Positions 47,354-60,300 are shown, numbered from the stretch's first letter. The stretch: 64,000 nt of DNA from Aptenodytes patagonicus (GCF_965638725.1 NC_134949.1:54898151-54962150), one strand, 5' to 3'. Translations and numbers: made by a program. The notes: generated by a model not told the origin, from the letters alone.

Positions 47354-50101
47354 CCTGGGCCAGCTGCTGTAAGTGGGAGCAGATGGAGGAGGTAAAAGGC
47401 TTTCCTGAAGTGCATTGTCTGGCAGAAAAGAAAGGCGAAGCACATGGTAGGAGGCAGAAACGGGAGGAAAGAGGGGCAGGGAGGATGACGGAGAGGGGGA
47501 GCAGACAGTGTAGTGGCAGGCACCATGATGGGGGCACACAGATGACGTGTGGGAATCAGGCCCCCCACGCCTCAGCTCGACGAAGGGTTGCTGAGGACTG
47601 CCACTTACTGCATACATGTCTGCACTGCGCTTTCGTAGTGCATGGCGAGTGGGAGGCCGTTGCTACTAACTTTGCTCTCTAATGGTAAAGCAGTCCTGCG
47701 GCAGCAGGAGGTTGCATGGGCTGTCTGGTGCTTGCTGAGGGCAAAGGGCAGGTACAGACACCTTTCCCAGAGGGCTCACTGGGTGCTAACGGGGGTGTGG
47801 GTCTGAGCCAATGGTCCCTACTCTTCTTTTTTTTTTTTTTTTTTGGTTTCCACAGAGAAATAATAACTCCTGACAGGTAACAGGGAGCAGGGGTGAAAGC
47901 TCAGCTCAGACATTTTTATTCCGTCACATTAATGTGTTTCTATTTCTTCACTGGCTTGTTTGTGTCTTGTTATCAGAAACTTACAGATGGCTGCTAAACA
48001 GAGCTACCTGCATATTTAACTTTGATATTGCAATGACTGAGCATAAATTTCATATGAAAAACAAACTTACTTTCTATACATCACTACTGTATATCTTGAG
48101 AGAAAGCAGTGATGGTGATGGCCCAGTGTGACTGCCCTGCCTCCTGCAGGAACTATGCCTGATCCATACCAGATGTTCTCTGCAGGGGATTCTTGGATGC
48201 TTTCTACACTCCAGTCACAAATGTCCTAAGTAATAGAGCCTTCCCACTTCCCATGGGACAAGAGACCAGCTTTCCCAAGGAAGGCATTTTTTAGGACTTC
48301 TTGATAACAGCTACTTAAAATTTTGCTGTCTTGTTATGTTCAGATGGATTTTCCTTGGGTCATCCTAGCTAATATTTGTCCTCCTTTGTTATCTATACCC
48401 TACAGCTACGTCCAGATGGGAATCACAACTCCACCTGGCTGTTTCAGGGGGCTGTGCATGCTGGAGCAAATTCCCTGCTGCCTGTGGAGTCCTTACTCCT
48501 CCTTTCTTCATCTTTCTATCTGTATGTGTCTTTTGTCTCCCTCCTCCTTCTACATTAGCTCAAAATCCTTAACAGTTTATCAGCCTCTGTCCTCAAAATG
48601 CCTAGAACTGAATGCAACTTTCTGGATGCGAATGCAACGGTGTTAAGTTCCTCTCAGGCTTCTCATAATATAGCTCCTTGTGGTACTATTTCTGCATAGG
48701 TAGCTTTAGTCCAAAATTGCTTCATTTGCTGACCATATTTCATTCCAATTTCATTGCTGACTTGCTTTCCCCTTGCTCTTGCCTGTGACTGGTGCTTACC
48801 AGATCTTCTCCTACATTAAGATTTGTGTTTGAAAGGACTGTTCCCTGATGCCTCCATCTGCGTGTTCCTCATCCCAGCTGTCCATATGTGACCTGGCCAT
48901 GTACTGACATTTTCAAGACTGTTTGTGCTGCATCTCCACTGTCCCCGCCTTGTTACTGAAGTTCAGTATCCACAGGCTGGAATAACACACTGGCTTGGAG
49001 ATCAGGATTATTACTAATTCATTAGCTCCCAGTGATGTATTTACAAAGTGCCTAGCATGGAAAGACCCTGATCCCAGTGAGGGTTTCTGGTAACACTGCA
49101 GTTGCTAAAGCCAGATCTAACACTGCTAGTTGTTTCACATGTGGTCGGCCTGCTGTTATTTTTCTTCCTTTACTTTCCGACCTGCAGCCAGCTCCCCTGG
49201 TGCAGACAGATGCAAACTAGCTATGATCATGACAGCAGCTGCCTGGATGGTAAGATGGCTGTCTGGTGTATAGGTTCAAGCTGACTTGTATCCAGCTAGC
49301 TTATGAGATGAGCAGATGAGCTTGCTTTCTCCTTGTGCCTAGAGAAACCAATGTGGGGTTTTGATAAAGCAATGTGAGTTTGTGCCAAAGGTCACTTGGT
49401 GGGGCAGAAGCTTCTCTATGGCTGAGGAACTGGCCCTGTCTTCCATCTGTCTATAACCTGCTGTGCCCCTCCTCACCCTCTGTAAGCCTACATAGATCAC
49501 ACTTCCAAGGGATGTGTGCTAACAGCCTACATTAGAGGGGGTGTTAACAGTCCTGGGATTTCCATCTTTTACACCTTCTGATGTCCTAACCAGATGTGAG
49601 GGGAAACAAAACACAGGTTATTGAGTTCTTTTTATGGTTCTTCTCCTAATAACACAAGCTACAGGTTCTCCTACTGATTTTATTCCTGGTTACCTACTCT
49701 GTCACCTGTGGTTACATGGCTGTTGTGGTGGCAGTCTGGAGCAACCCTTGCTCCCACATTTTGATGTGTTTCTTTCCAAGCTCTCTTTTTTCCTGAATGG
49801 TTGTGCTGCTTCAGCCACTGTCTCTCAGATGGAGCAAGGTCTCTTGTAAGGGAAGAAGTTCACCTTGCTCAGTGGATGCCCCTTCTAGATAGTTTGTGCC
49901 TTGTGTGGATGATTTTCTTCAGTACCATGACAGGCTTGGAGCTCCTGTAAGTACTCCCTGGCCATCTGCCATACCCTGTCTGGCATGGTCAGCAGGGCAG
50001 AGCCAGGTGTAGTGCTTTGGCAGGCAGCTCACAGACCAGGGGCTTCACCTCATTGCTGCTCCATGCTCTCCATGTTCTTGAGGGAATCTGTCCTTCCTAT
50101 G

Positions 50102-50260
50102 TGTCGTGGTTTAACCCCAGCCGGCAACCAAGCACCACACAGCCACTCGCTCACTCCCCCTGCCCTGTTGGGATGGGGGAGAGAATTGGAAGAGCAAAAG
50201 TAAGAAAACTTGTGGATTGAGATAAGAACAGTTTAATAATTGAATTGAAATAAAATAAAA

Positions 50261-50310
<50 letters not shown>

Positions 50311-50711
50311 AATTGCAATGAAAAGGAAAACAAGAGAGAGAAAGAGAGGAACAAAACTCAGGAATAATAAGTGATGCAACCACTCACCACCCGCCGACTG
50401 ATGCCCAGCCAGGCCCTGACCAGTGATCACTGCTCCCCAGGCTAACTCCCCCCAGTTTATATACTGAGCATGACATCATATGGTATGGAATATCCCTTTG
50501 GCCAGTTTGTCCTGGCTGTGCCCCCTCCCAGCTTCTTGTGCACCTAGCAGAGCATGGGAAGCTGGAAAGTCCTTGACTTAGTGTAAGCACTACTTAGCAA
50601 CAACTAAAACATCAGTGTGTTATCAACATTGTTCTCATACTAAATCCAAACCACAGCACTCTACCAGCTACTACGAAGAAAATTAACTCTATCCCAGCCA
50701 AAACCAGAACA
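50102..50711 (-). mobile_element. Solo LTR (ERVL-like), copy 4
   Basis: A 610-base LTR with a perfect 5-bp target duplication, CTATG (50,097-50,101 and 50,712-50,716). The sense strand is minus. The TATA box (TATATAAA on the sense strand) is intact. The CRE carries one change (plus-strand TGACATCA, 50,471-50,478). An ACT trinucleotide array lies upstream of the ATTAAA signal. This is the only LTR copy outside AGBL3. Confidence 0.92.
50262..50312. repeat. ACT/CTA trinucleotide microsatellite inside LTR copy 4
   Basis: About 16 near-perfect ACT units at the LTR position occupied by AAT units in copy 3. The opposite strand encodes a poly-valine or poly-serine run in non-genic open frames. Confidence 0.92.
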
Positions 50712-53700
50712 CTATGCACTTTTCCTGTGCTCACCGCTGTCCTGGCCAAGGTCTCAGGGTACCAGAAGTCTTCTCCACTCCCAGTGCCCCCCTGACTAAA
50801 GTCATACTCTTCATGGGTAAAGTAGTTCATTTATTTGTGTTGTATCCTTGGTCTGCCCAGCCATCCGGACAGCCTGGTGTATGTTGCATATGTGCTGGTG
50901 ATTGCTATGCTCAGCCACTTCATTTACAGCCTCAGGAATGTGAGAGGCCCTCAGAAAAATGCTGGAGGCAAGAAAGTGTTTGAAAATACCTGAAGGCAAT
51001 GAGCCTTCATAGTGAAAGTATCCATTCCATCCAGCAAGAGCAGCAAGGGCCAAAAATCTCACCACAGTTATGCTAAACTTCAAGAAGGGGAACCACATAA
51101 AAAATGAGAGCACTTGTTAAAGATAAGCTAAAAGTTGCAACTGACAGAATTCAATCCTTATGTCCCCCCAGCACAGGGGCTTCAGCCATCCCACCCCCTA
51201 CAGGTGCCGTACACCCTGGGAGCCGTAAGCGCTCCCTGCATTGGGCAGTCAGGACAACCTCTGGAGGTGCAGGTGCCCAACATCAGGGTACTAAACTAGG
51301 CCCAGCTTTAACAGCCCTGGCAGCACTACGGGGACTGGGAGTAAGATTTCAAAGTTAAGCAGTCCAGTATGAGCAAATGCCAGAGCTGATCACATTCATA
51401 AGCATGTGATACTATCTTTAATTTTAATTGCATGATCTTCCGTTCTTTTTTTTTTAATCTGTCTATATTTGAATCACAGTGGTGTGGTGATGCTGAAACA
51501 GACGGTTGACTGGAATAACCTGCCCACCCTGAGTGATGCTCAACAAGTCATTCCTGTGAGGCATTACATAAATGCTCTCAAAATACATATGCATTGTTCC
51601 TCGGACCTTCAAGCTGAGGCCCTGGACCTTACTGTCTGAGTGAGATCAGGCTCAGAGAGAGACTCACTAATGAGTATTCATAGTTGCAACCACAACCAAT
51701 GACAGTTGTATTTTAAACACCAAGACATAATGTTAAGTACTCTGAAAAATCAGGTACTAGAGACATAAAGGTTGGATACTTGGATACTCTTGACATTAAT
51801 TTTTCTAACTCTCAAGATCCCATATATATGATAGAAAAATGCCCCACAAAACACAGAGGGATATTGTCAGAGTACATTTTTTAGTCCATACCATATTGAT
51901 AAATACCACAGGAGAATGTGATAGTGGCTTGATACTGAGTGAGGTGCTGATTTGCAAACTGTTGGAGAATGGGAGTCTTGCACTGAGCGTCTTCAGATCT
52001 CACAAAGAACCCAACTTACACTGAAGATTTTTATTTTTAAATTGGGATTCCTGAGGTGATTTAGATATATTGGGGGAGGAAAAGCAAGACAAGTGCTTCT
52101 CACTTTTCCCAAGGTTCTTTCTTCTTTTCTTGCAGAGATTTAGGTTTATTTAACTTTCTCACTACAGCCAGAAACTGAGGTCAGTGAGGATGGGACTCAT
52201 CTTTGAGGGCACTCTGGGCATGATATAGAATTTTCCAGGCATCAGCTAAACCCAGCTTTAAAGTTGGTGCTATTAAATAGCAGTGACCATGTGAAAGGAT
52301 GTTTCTCTAGCTTTCAAAGTGCTGTTGGAAAAGGATTTGTAAAAAGCCCCCCCCCCCCAAATGACTCATATTTGAGTCTAATTTATATTTATGTCTCACA
52401 GGATAGAGAGCATTCAGAGACAAAAGACTTTCAACTAGACACTCAGTGATGAGGTGCAAGAAAAAAGCTCCAAAGATGGCACAAAAGAAAATGCTTTCTA
52501 AGGCTGAGACCTGGCAGCATACACCAGTAGGCAATTGAACCTGACCAACTTGAAACCCCTATGAGTGTTTAGAAAGTTCAGCAACAACAAGAAGCAAAAG
52601 GAGATGAGTGTTTGCAGCTCTATCTTGCAGTCATAGCAATGAGAAGGAACTAAGTGGCATTCACGTCTCAGTCATTTATTGCTACGGGGTGGAAAAATGC
52701 TGACACTCAGTTGTATAAAGAGTCCCAAAAGACATAACTGGCCAAAAGTTTTCAACTCTAAGGAAATCATGTGCACCACGCCTGGGAGAATACACCAGTC
52801 ATCACTCAGGGAAAAACTGCTTCTCAGATGATATCACAGTTAGTCTTTATTGCCTATTCTTTGGAGATAAATAGCTGGTTTCTCTCATGAGGAGTGGTGA
52901 GGGGCTTTCAGAACTTTCCTAAGGAAAGGATTTTAGAATGAAAAGCTAAGTCATCTGCCTTTCTCTGGATATATTTTCTAAGCAAGTCAGACTACATGCT
53001 TAGGATTGTTAAAACATTTTTTATTCATTTTTATTGCTTTTGACTTGTTTTTATAGTAAAAGAACAAAGAATAACATATTACAATGTATACAGACTGAAG
53101 TCCTTCAACAAGCTACTTTAACACATTTGTTTTCTTGCACCACAGCCATCTCTTACTGCTTGAAAAATTGAAGTTTCAAGGGTTATAGCTCATTAGGAAA
53201 AACTCAGAACCTCAGACAAAACAACTGTAAGGATGTTTTAAGACTCCTCTTCTAAGTCTCAAAATTCCTTAGAAGTAAAGGAATGAACGTAATCCCTGTT
53301 AATGAATAGAAATTATTTTTAAAATAACTAACAAACTGTGTTGACTCAAAACATCTTCTGACACAGCTCATCAGCCAGGCATGAGAGCTGGGGTATGTGT
53401 GCATTCACATTGGACTCCTCTAGGAAGGAGAATGGAGTAGCTCTCTGATGGGAGCAGGGGTTATGGCAGTCAGGTGTGAAACTACAGCAGGACCCCCCTG
53501 TTTGCTGAAATGCTTCAGTCCCTGGACTAAGGAGAACTTTGCTTTTACCCCAGCATTTTCTGACAGAGGATCTCGCTATCTTGGGACTACTTTCCCAAGG
53601 CCTGAGATGAAAAGGGAGCAAAAGGACTAATTCAAAGGTTCGCCTCTTGTTGTTCTCCTGCTTAAAAAAAGGAAAACTCAATGATAATAGAGGTAGCCAG

Positions 53701-55877
53701 CTTGCAGGATCCAAAACTGGATCCAATGGGTCTTTTCCCAAGTGGAAGAGGACAGTCTGAGAAAGTGGAATAAGGATCACATGCTACAGGATGGTGTAAT
53801 GTGATGGAAAGCACAAGAGCATTGGCATAGGAACATTCACATTTAACCACAGAAGGAGAGGGCTAGCACATGAGCTTGAAAAAAAATGAAATCAGTCCCC
53901 TACAGTAAAAGATAAATAAAACATCATTTACATAAAGAACACTTAGGGAAAGAAGAAAAGCCTTAAAAGGTGAGAAAGGCAGGAGAAATTAGGAGTAAGT
54001 GGGAAGGACAGACTGCCTCTGCCCAAGGAAATAGCTGTGTGTTGCAATTAACTAAATGGTACATGACTCCTACGCTGTGATTGTGTTGTGGTTCTGAACT
54101 GCTTGTTAGTTTACTGCTGTTTCTAATGGCAGGAGTGCTGAATAATAAAAGCTGTACTCTGGACTGCCAATAGAAATTTCCTTTAGCTTTTGGTGCTGAA
54201 GCTATATTTTAAATGAAAACTGCTAGCTTTTATTTCTGGAATAACAGTAGCAGATAACTATAGCACAGCCATAGATTTATAGCAATGCTCTATGCGTGGG
54301 GATCAATCTTTTAGGCAGGATTTGCTCTCTTTTCCACAACCACTCCTTGCTCCCATGAACATGTTCATCATAGGAAAGATAAGCTGGGGGGAGGCAGTTC
54401 TTATGCAACGAGGCTCGTCAAGATGAACACAATGATTAAAAATGCCATCTCCTTTTATGAATATTATGTAGCTACAACAAAGCTTGCTCCTTGCCTCCAA
54501 ATAAAACAAAAGCCTTTCCTTAATGCCAGGACAGCAGGGAATCTCGGTGCCTTCCCTGAGCATTTAAGTGGTTATGAGTGCCTCACCACTCACCAGCACT
54601 CAGGCTGCCAGAGACCAGGAGACACAAATCGATAGGGTTAAGTGGATTCGCTCTGTGCTTGCCTGCATATACGCATCCTAACCTCCCCCTGCCTCCCCAC
54701 CTGCTCTGCTGTTATCTGTCTCTGGGGACTCACCATTTGCCTGCTTGTCCAGACAAGCTCCAGAGCTTGAAGTTGCTAGGGAGTGAAGAGAAAAGCCTTC
54801 CTGCTGATGGTGGTGGGGAGGTGAAGGGAGCCTTGCCCCATGCTAAATACAGGGAAGAGGGAGCAACTAATGCAATACCATCTTCTGCTAGATGAGGCAG
54901 GACTACTGGCACTGTCTGGTGACAGATCGTAATGATTCTCTGTCTTCTTAACTGGCAGGAAACATGTCCTGGGGAGCAAATGCCTCATGTAAATATTTAT
55001 GAGCCTGGGGACAGCGCAAGTGTCACACAGGGGCCTCCCATCGAAGGAGAGGAAACACAATGTCATTTGGAGTGCTGCTTCTTTGGAATTGCAACCACTC
55101 AGGAGCACAAAAGGAATGAATAGTAGGATTAATTCACTTAGCTATTGATCTCAGACACACACATTTTCATTTAACGTTATTAGAACAGCCAGAGTCTCAT
55201 GGCTCATAGCTGGTGGGCAGTACAGCAGAGACAACATTTGCAAGCCTTTTTCCTCTTTTGCTAATGAGGTAAATCTTAGCAGCAGATTCCTTACGGTGAA
55301 CCTCTGGGGAAGGGTCTCCTTTTACATAAAAATAGCCTAATGTCTGGACTGGTGACTCTGATCCTGTTCTCTACAGATAGACTCTCAGCAGCTAATTGGT
55401 GGCCCAGATAACATGGGGACATACCTGTGGAAATCCTATATAGAAAGCTGTCAGGGAGGGAAGGAAGAAAAAAGAATGGGCTTGGTATAATTAGGTCTGG
55501 ACATACATGCACAGCCATGCACACAGTATCTCAGCTAACCAGGGGAAAAGTTAACCAGGGGAAAAGTTCAAATACAGCCTCCCCTTATCTCCATACACAT
55601 GAAGATCTACAACAGTGGGAAAAGACAGGATATGGTGCAGGGAGGCGTTAAGACATTTTTCAGTAGTTTCATCACATGGAACATGAGGTCTGTTCAGGGT
55701 CCTGAATAACTTCTTTGCCAAATTAATCTGCAAAGGACTTTCTCATAACTAGCTCTTACAAAACCACCCTACCCATGAGCAGGTGGATGTAAGGGCCAAA
55801 AATAAGTGTCAAAGGTGATGAAGACCATACTGGGATCTGTGGAGTCTCCAGGTGACACCAGTAGAGATGCTGGCACC
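50712..55877. other. Region downstream of PDE6H, no gene recognised
   Basis: No exon is supported on either strand. The PDE6H 3' untranslated region should start at 55,877 and run downwards, but I could not place its end. A 16-bp unit is tandemly duplicated at 55,536-55,567. Confidence 0.5.
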
Positions 55878-55954
55878 TTAGATGATCCCAAACTGGGCCA
55901 GCTCATGCAGTTCCAGATGGCTGAAAGCTTCCCATGGGCAAATCACTGTGATAT
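55878..55954 (-). CDS. PDE6H: PDE6H last coding exon
   Basis: The acceptor is TTTGCAG. The exon encodes [20 protein letters not shown], then QFGII and TAA (55,878-55,880). The first codon is completed by the last base of the previous exon. This is the C-terminal region that plugs the PDE6 active site. Confidence 0.97.
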
Positions 55955-57319
55955 CTGCAAAAGAGAAATGGGTTCTAATCACTGCACTTCTTGGATTTCT
56001 TTTGTATTAATAGAAAGGTTGATTTACTCAGGAAATATTAAAGATGGGAAGAGCAAGAAGCATGAGACTCCTCTTGAAGGTTAAATGAGCAGATGAGCTC
56101 TTCAAATATGGTACTACCTACCAGACAGAACAAGATTGGTGTATTTTCTCCTGTGCCATCTTTCTCTGTGAGCAAAAGCAAACCAGCATTTCCTATAGCC
56201 TCTTCAGTGACTGTGTAGACTGGTGTGAAAATTCATTCTGGTTATGTGGCTTCTCCTGGTCTTTATAAACTGCCTGTAGCCAAACTGTGATGTCCTTGAA
56301 GATATGTGCAGTCTTAAAATCACATGCTGAATAATTTGGCCTACAACATTCAGGATCTGTAACTCATTGATAGGTGCAGTTGTTATTGATACCTAAGAAG
56401 TTCTGACTGGCTACAGCTCATCCAGTGCGTGTTTCTTAATTCCAGATGGGGGCATAAAATCCTTTAAATTAGGATTCTGGTGATAACACAAATACTTAAC
56501 CAGCTGGGATTTAGTTCCTCTGATTTTGGGTATTAATAGCTTAGCATTTGGCATTTCTTTGAGAACCTCATTCTGCTGAAATTCTTAGCCAGAGTATTAG
56601 CAGAAAACAAAGACAAACAAGCTCATTTGCAGCCAAATGAAAGTATTCAGAAATTGAAGCATGCCTAAATAGCCTTTCTGTCTTGTAGTGTATGTAAGCA
56701 TAAGCATGACTGTGGCAGCTTGTGGAGGGAGTACTAGCCTTCTCTGGCGACCCTGAGAGCTGCAGAGAGGCCAGGGAGACAGGGAGGCCAACCCAGAGTC
56801 CTCTCCCGTGCTGAAGCATGACTGCGCTTGTGTTAAAGCAGGGCATGACAACATCCTGCAGTGCTTACCTGTGCCCAGTCCCTCCATGCCTGGGATGTCA
56901 TCTCCAAACCTAGGGGAGAAAAGAACAGGCGAGGAGTGAGTTTGGGCCAGCAGTGTGCAGGGAAGGGGAGCTGCCCTGCACCTGCAGCCGGGGAAGGAGA
57001 AGTGTGGGTGGGCAGCAGACGAGAAGGAGCAGCTCCAGGCAGGAGAGCTGACAGCACCAGGGGGCAGGGGGAAGCCTTCTGGCTCCTTGCCCAAGGGAAG
57101 ATGGTACCGCAAGAGCCCAACTTAGCACTGGGGAGCCACCCAGCTAGCATGGTTTCTTTTCTTTCCAAAATACCCTTACCCTTTTACTCCTTTTTTAGGA
57201 GGCTTGCTCTTGAACTGCCTTGTCTGTCTCTGCTTGAACTTGGGAGGCCCCTTGCGTGGTGTAGTGGGACCGGTTGGAGCATCTCCAGTGCTGAGGTTGG
57301 TGGCTGGGTTCTCACTCAT
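55878..57319 (-). CDS. PDE6H: PDE6H, cone cGMP phosphodiesterase inhibitory gamma subunit
   Basis: The three coding exons join in phase to 85 codons plus TAA, close to the 83-87 residues usual for the family. The protein holds the PDE6 catalytic subunits inactive in cone outer segments until transducin-GTP displaces it. Visible parts are a variable N-terminus (residues 1-16), the polycationic Pro-rich segment that binds PDE6 and transducin (about 22-47; [16 protein letters not shown] and [11 protein letters not shown]), the glycine-rich linker [13 protein letters not shown], and the inhibitory C-terminus ending [24 protein letters not shown] and AQFGII identify the cone form PDE6H; the rod form PDE6G has GPVTP, KGVQG, AFNHL and AQYGII. 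A non-coding 5' exon and promoter should lie above 57,367 but were not located. Confidence 0.97.
56869..56909 (-). CDS. PDE6H: PDE6H middle coding exon
   Basis: A 41-base exon with acceptor TCCCCTAG and donor CACAG/GTAAGC. It encodes [13 protein letters not shown]. Phase 2 in, phase 1 out. Confidence 0.97.
57180..57319 (-). CDS. PDE6H: PDE6H first coding exon
   Basis: The start codon is at 57,317-57,319 (GCGATGAGTG, G at -3). The exon encodes [20 protein letters not shown] and then the polycationic segment, with donor AAAGG/GTAAGG. The likely exon 5' edge is 57,367, just after a CTTGCAG acceptor, so about 48 bases are 5' untranslated and a further upstream non-coding exon is implied. Confidence 0.96.
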
Positions 57320-57367
57320 CGCTGGGCTGCTGTGTGGCAGGCACACGCCTCTCTCAGATCCCTCTGT

Positions 57368-60300
57368 CTGCAAGACAATGGCAAGGACTGACACAACGCT
57401 CTGCTTATCATTTTTAGGTATCAGTAGTCAGGTGACAGAATTATGGAAAGTATAATTGTGACAGGAATAAAGATAAAGATATCAAACATAAAGAAAGATT
57501 GTAATGCGTACAAAGTAAGCAGGATAGCATTGCCTTTCATCCGGCATGCTTGAATTAAGATGCCAAACAAAGGACACTCAAGCTAAGGACTGGTTCAGGA
57601 TATGACTACTAGGGGCCACAAAAGCACATTTAGGGCTTAGAGAAATATCATATCCCTGGGAATCATCATGATATACTTCACCTGTTCTTATACTTGTGCC
57701 TAAGCAGTATCTTTTGGACACTGATGGAGATGGGATGCTGTGCTAGATGGGCCCTTAGTCCAGGTGCAGCTGCAATTAGGGCCTCATGTTTGTCGACACC
57801 AACCTTAAGGGAAATAGCCCAGTATCATTAAAAGATTGTAAAGAAGGCTAAGGCAAAGCATTGGAGACTGTCTCTTAGACAGAGGTTAATTTCTTAGGAT
57901 TTAGGAGAGCAAAGCCCATAACTTTCCCCAGAATACATCCATTTTGGTATTTTTGAGCATTATATTACATGCATTGACCTCCTCCGCACCACACTGCACA
58001 TGAGGCAAGCTCCACTGCACAGGGGCTAAATAGTTACCAGGGAGAAATTCTTGTGTGGGAGACATCTCTCCAGCCTCGAAGGGCAGAACTGCTGTACTCA
58101 GAATCCTTTGCTTCCTTCCCAAGAGGACAGCAATAACTCTCAACCAGTGCCCAAGGGGGAGCTTCCAGCCCTTCATCAAATTTTGTGCTAATTAGTATGC
58201 TAGAATGATCTGACCAAGTGCATTTATGGAACATAAATAATTGCCAACTTTTTCTCTCCTCCTTGAGGTCACATTCTTCCCCATGACCATTACATAACTC
58301 CTGTCTCCAGGTGTGCTCATCCCTGTGCAGCCAGGCTGATGGAATCGCTGATGGAATTAACTTCAGGATCTGGTACTAAAGGCTAATCCCATTATGTCAC
58401 CATAGTGCTCTGGCCTAATCCCCAACATCACCTGCAGTGACACTCTGGACTTCTAATCTCAGAACTATAAATGCCATCAAAGATGGGTATTTTTTTTCTT
58501 AGTCTGAAGACAGTTCATGTCTTTGACAGTCCTGAAGTAGCCAGAGTGCCGGAAAGCAAAGCCTGAGATGCAAGGAGAAAGACCATCCAGGCAATCCTCC
58601 CGTGTCACTTCCACATCAGTGTAAGGCGAAGAGCCGTGTTTCTGTATCTGTGGCAGTCTGGGAATACTTCACCCCTGACATCTTTCCATCTGTGCTGGCA
58701 GTAGGATGGATCCTAATGATAGCACCTAGAGGCATGCTAGTTCTTCTGTCGCTTGCGGTTGGGCTCCTGTCTCAGCTGTAATATCCCGAGCAAGGAGACT
58801 GGACAGGTTCCAGCAGCCCCAAATGGAGCAGCAGATGGTTGTGTCTGCAGCTGAAGTATGCACAGATGCTATTCCCCCGCCTGTAACACAACGTTTCCTA
58901 AGTACACACTGTGCCCATAAACACAGGGATCAGCTCAAATCATAGAAGTTACTTATTTGGCTGCCATCTCTGAAGCACCGGAACAATCACCCAGTATTTA
59001 CAGCTTTATCCTCACAGCATGGTGGCAGGACAGGCAAACACTGTCGCCTTCATCTTTTACAGAATGGGAATGGAAATGCAGTGATTGGTGTGACCTGGAC
59101 TGCACAGCTGGGAGGAAGGACAAAATCTTTTGACTCAGTTTTTTAGGGCCAAACTGAGAGGTGAAGGCAGTTTGGCTCCAAACCAAAGAGAATTTGGTGC
59201 CTCACTGTTACTCAGGACCAGTGAGGAATTCAGATGGTACTGTCCTACAGCAAAATGCTTTGCATTGGAAAACTGCTCCGTGGCATGTCTGCTAATGCCC
59301 CAAAATATAGTATTATGCCTCCACCTCAGCAGCAGTTCTCGTCAGTAGGGTGTCTGTCTCAGTGCTAGGTACCCCTCCTGAACTACAAGTGACACACTTC
59401 CACTTCCAAGCACCTTCAGTTCATCTGACATGCAGAGATACTTGTCACCCCTCTCAAGGGCTACTTCCAAAAGTACAACAGAAGAAACAAACTGGCTAAC
59501 AGACCTCCAACCCTTTGGCCTGACATCCAAAACCTGTAAGACGCAGCTGAGCTCACTCTCCAAGTGAGTTCCCAGCATGGTACCTTAACCACAAGAACAT
59601 CTTTGAGGGTCAACTCCTCTTAGTTCCTTGAGTCCATGCCTTGCCCCTGGCCTTCACTCAATAGAGAAATAGCTAATGGGAAGACTCAGTCCTTGGAGTT
59701 TCCCTTCCCCCCAGTCTGAAGTAGTCACATCCACCTGTCAGCTACTTGATACCTGGGATTTGGTAGGAAAAAGAATCTGCCCAAATCACACTTCATCCTC
59801 TCTCTCACCTGCATGAATTCAAGAAAGGGCATTCAATGAAACTAAAAAGGACAATTCTAACCTCTTCCTTACCAACCTCCCTCTACCTATTCTCCCATGC
59901 ATCACCAAAAGAAAGGGCAGAGGACAGAAAGCAATCTTAATGCCACAGAACAGCCTCCATCTCGCAGCAGGAATCAAGCTGCCCTCCCACCAGTGAGTTG
60001 GTGGGACTCATCTGCCGCTACACGCAAGCAAAAATGTCTCCATCCATGCTGGAGAGGGCCCTCCCCCACAGCAAGGGAGCTGCCTCAGTTCCCACACCTT
60101 GGGAACCAGCTGCCCCTGCACACAGCCAGACATGGGTGGGCAGGCAGCCCCAGGATCACAGATGCAAAAGAAACACACACGGCAGCTTCCCAGGGGAATT
60201 TCCCAGCCTTTTGCCTCCCCATACCTGGGTACTTGGATAGTCCTTGGTACCACACCAAACAGATGTCTTGACAAATGTTCAGTGACACTGGGTCTCCTTC

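Larger units (their letters stand above)
32201..50101. other. Long stretch without recognised gene
   Basis: No coding exon with splice support and recognisable protein was found on either strand in about 18 kb. The contents are scattered low-complexity sequence, a 14-bp tandem duplication at 33,319-33,346, a possible hAT remnant at about 41.6 kb and an AGGAG array at 47.3 kb. It may hold distal regulatory DNA for AGBL3 or PDE6H, or non-coding transcripts; nothing in it shows this directly. Confidence 0.5.

Noticed and set aside
47237..47617. Overlapping minus-strand frames with Ser/Pro/Leu runs
   Set aside because: Products of the AGGAG microsatellite and its flanks.
48590..48640. Possible antisense CR1 fragment
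   Set aside because: Only about 20 bases resemble the CR1 block and the flanks do not continue the match.
50111..50383. Frames with poly-Val or poly-Ser runs
   Set aside because: Translations of the ACT trinucleotide array inside LTR copy 4.
53346..53780. 144-codon minus-strand frame
   Set aside because: No splice sites, motif or similarity; length is within chance expectation for this much sequence.
56597..57112. 171-codon minus-strand frame overlapping PDE6H
   Set aside because: Only the 13-residue block [13 protein letters not shown] inside it is real coding sequence (the middle exon); the rest is intron read-through.
55878..57319. PDE6G (rod gamma subunit) instead of PDE6H
   Set aside because: GPTTP, KGVKG, AFSHL and AQFGII match the cone form; the rod form differs at each of these sites.
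56861..57391. 176-codon plus-strand frame over PDE6H
   Set aside because: Antisense shadow of the PDE6H exons and introns.
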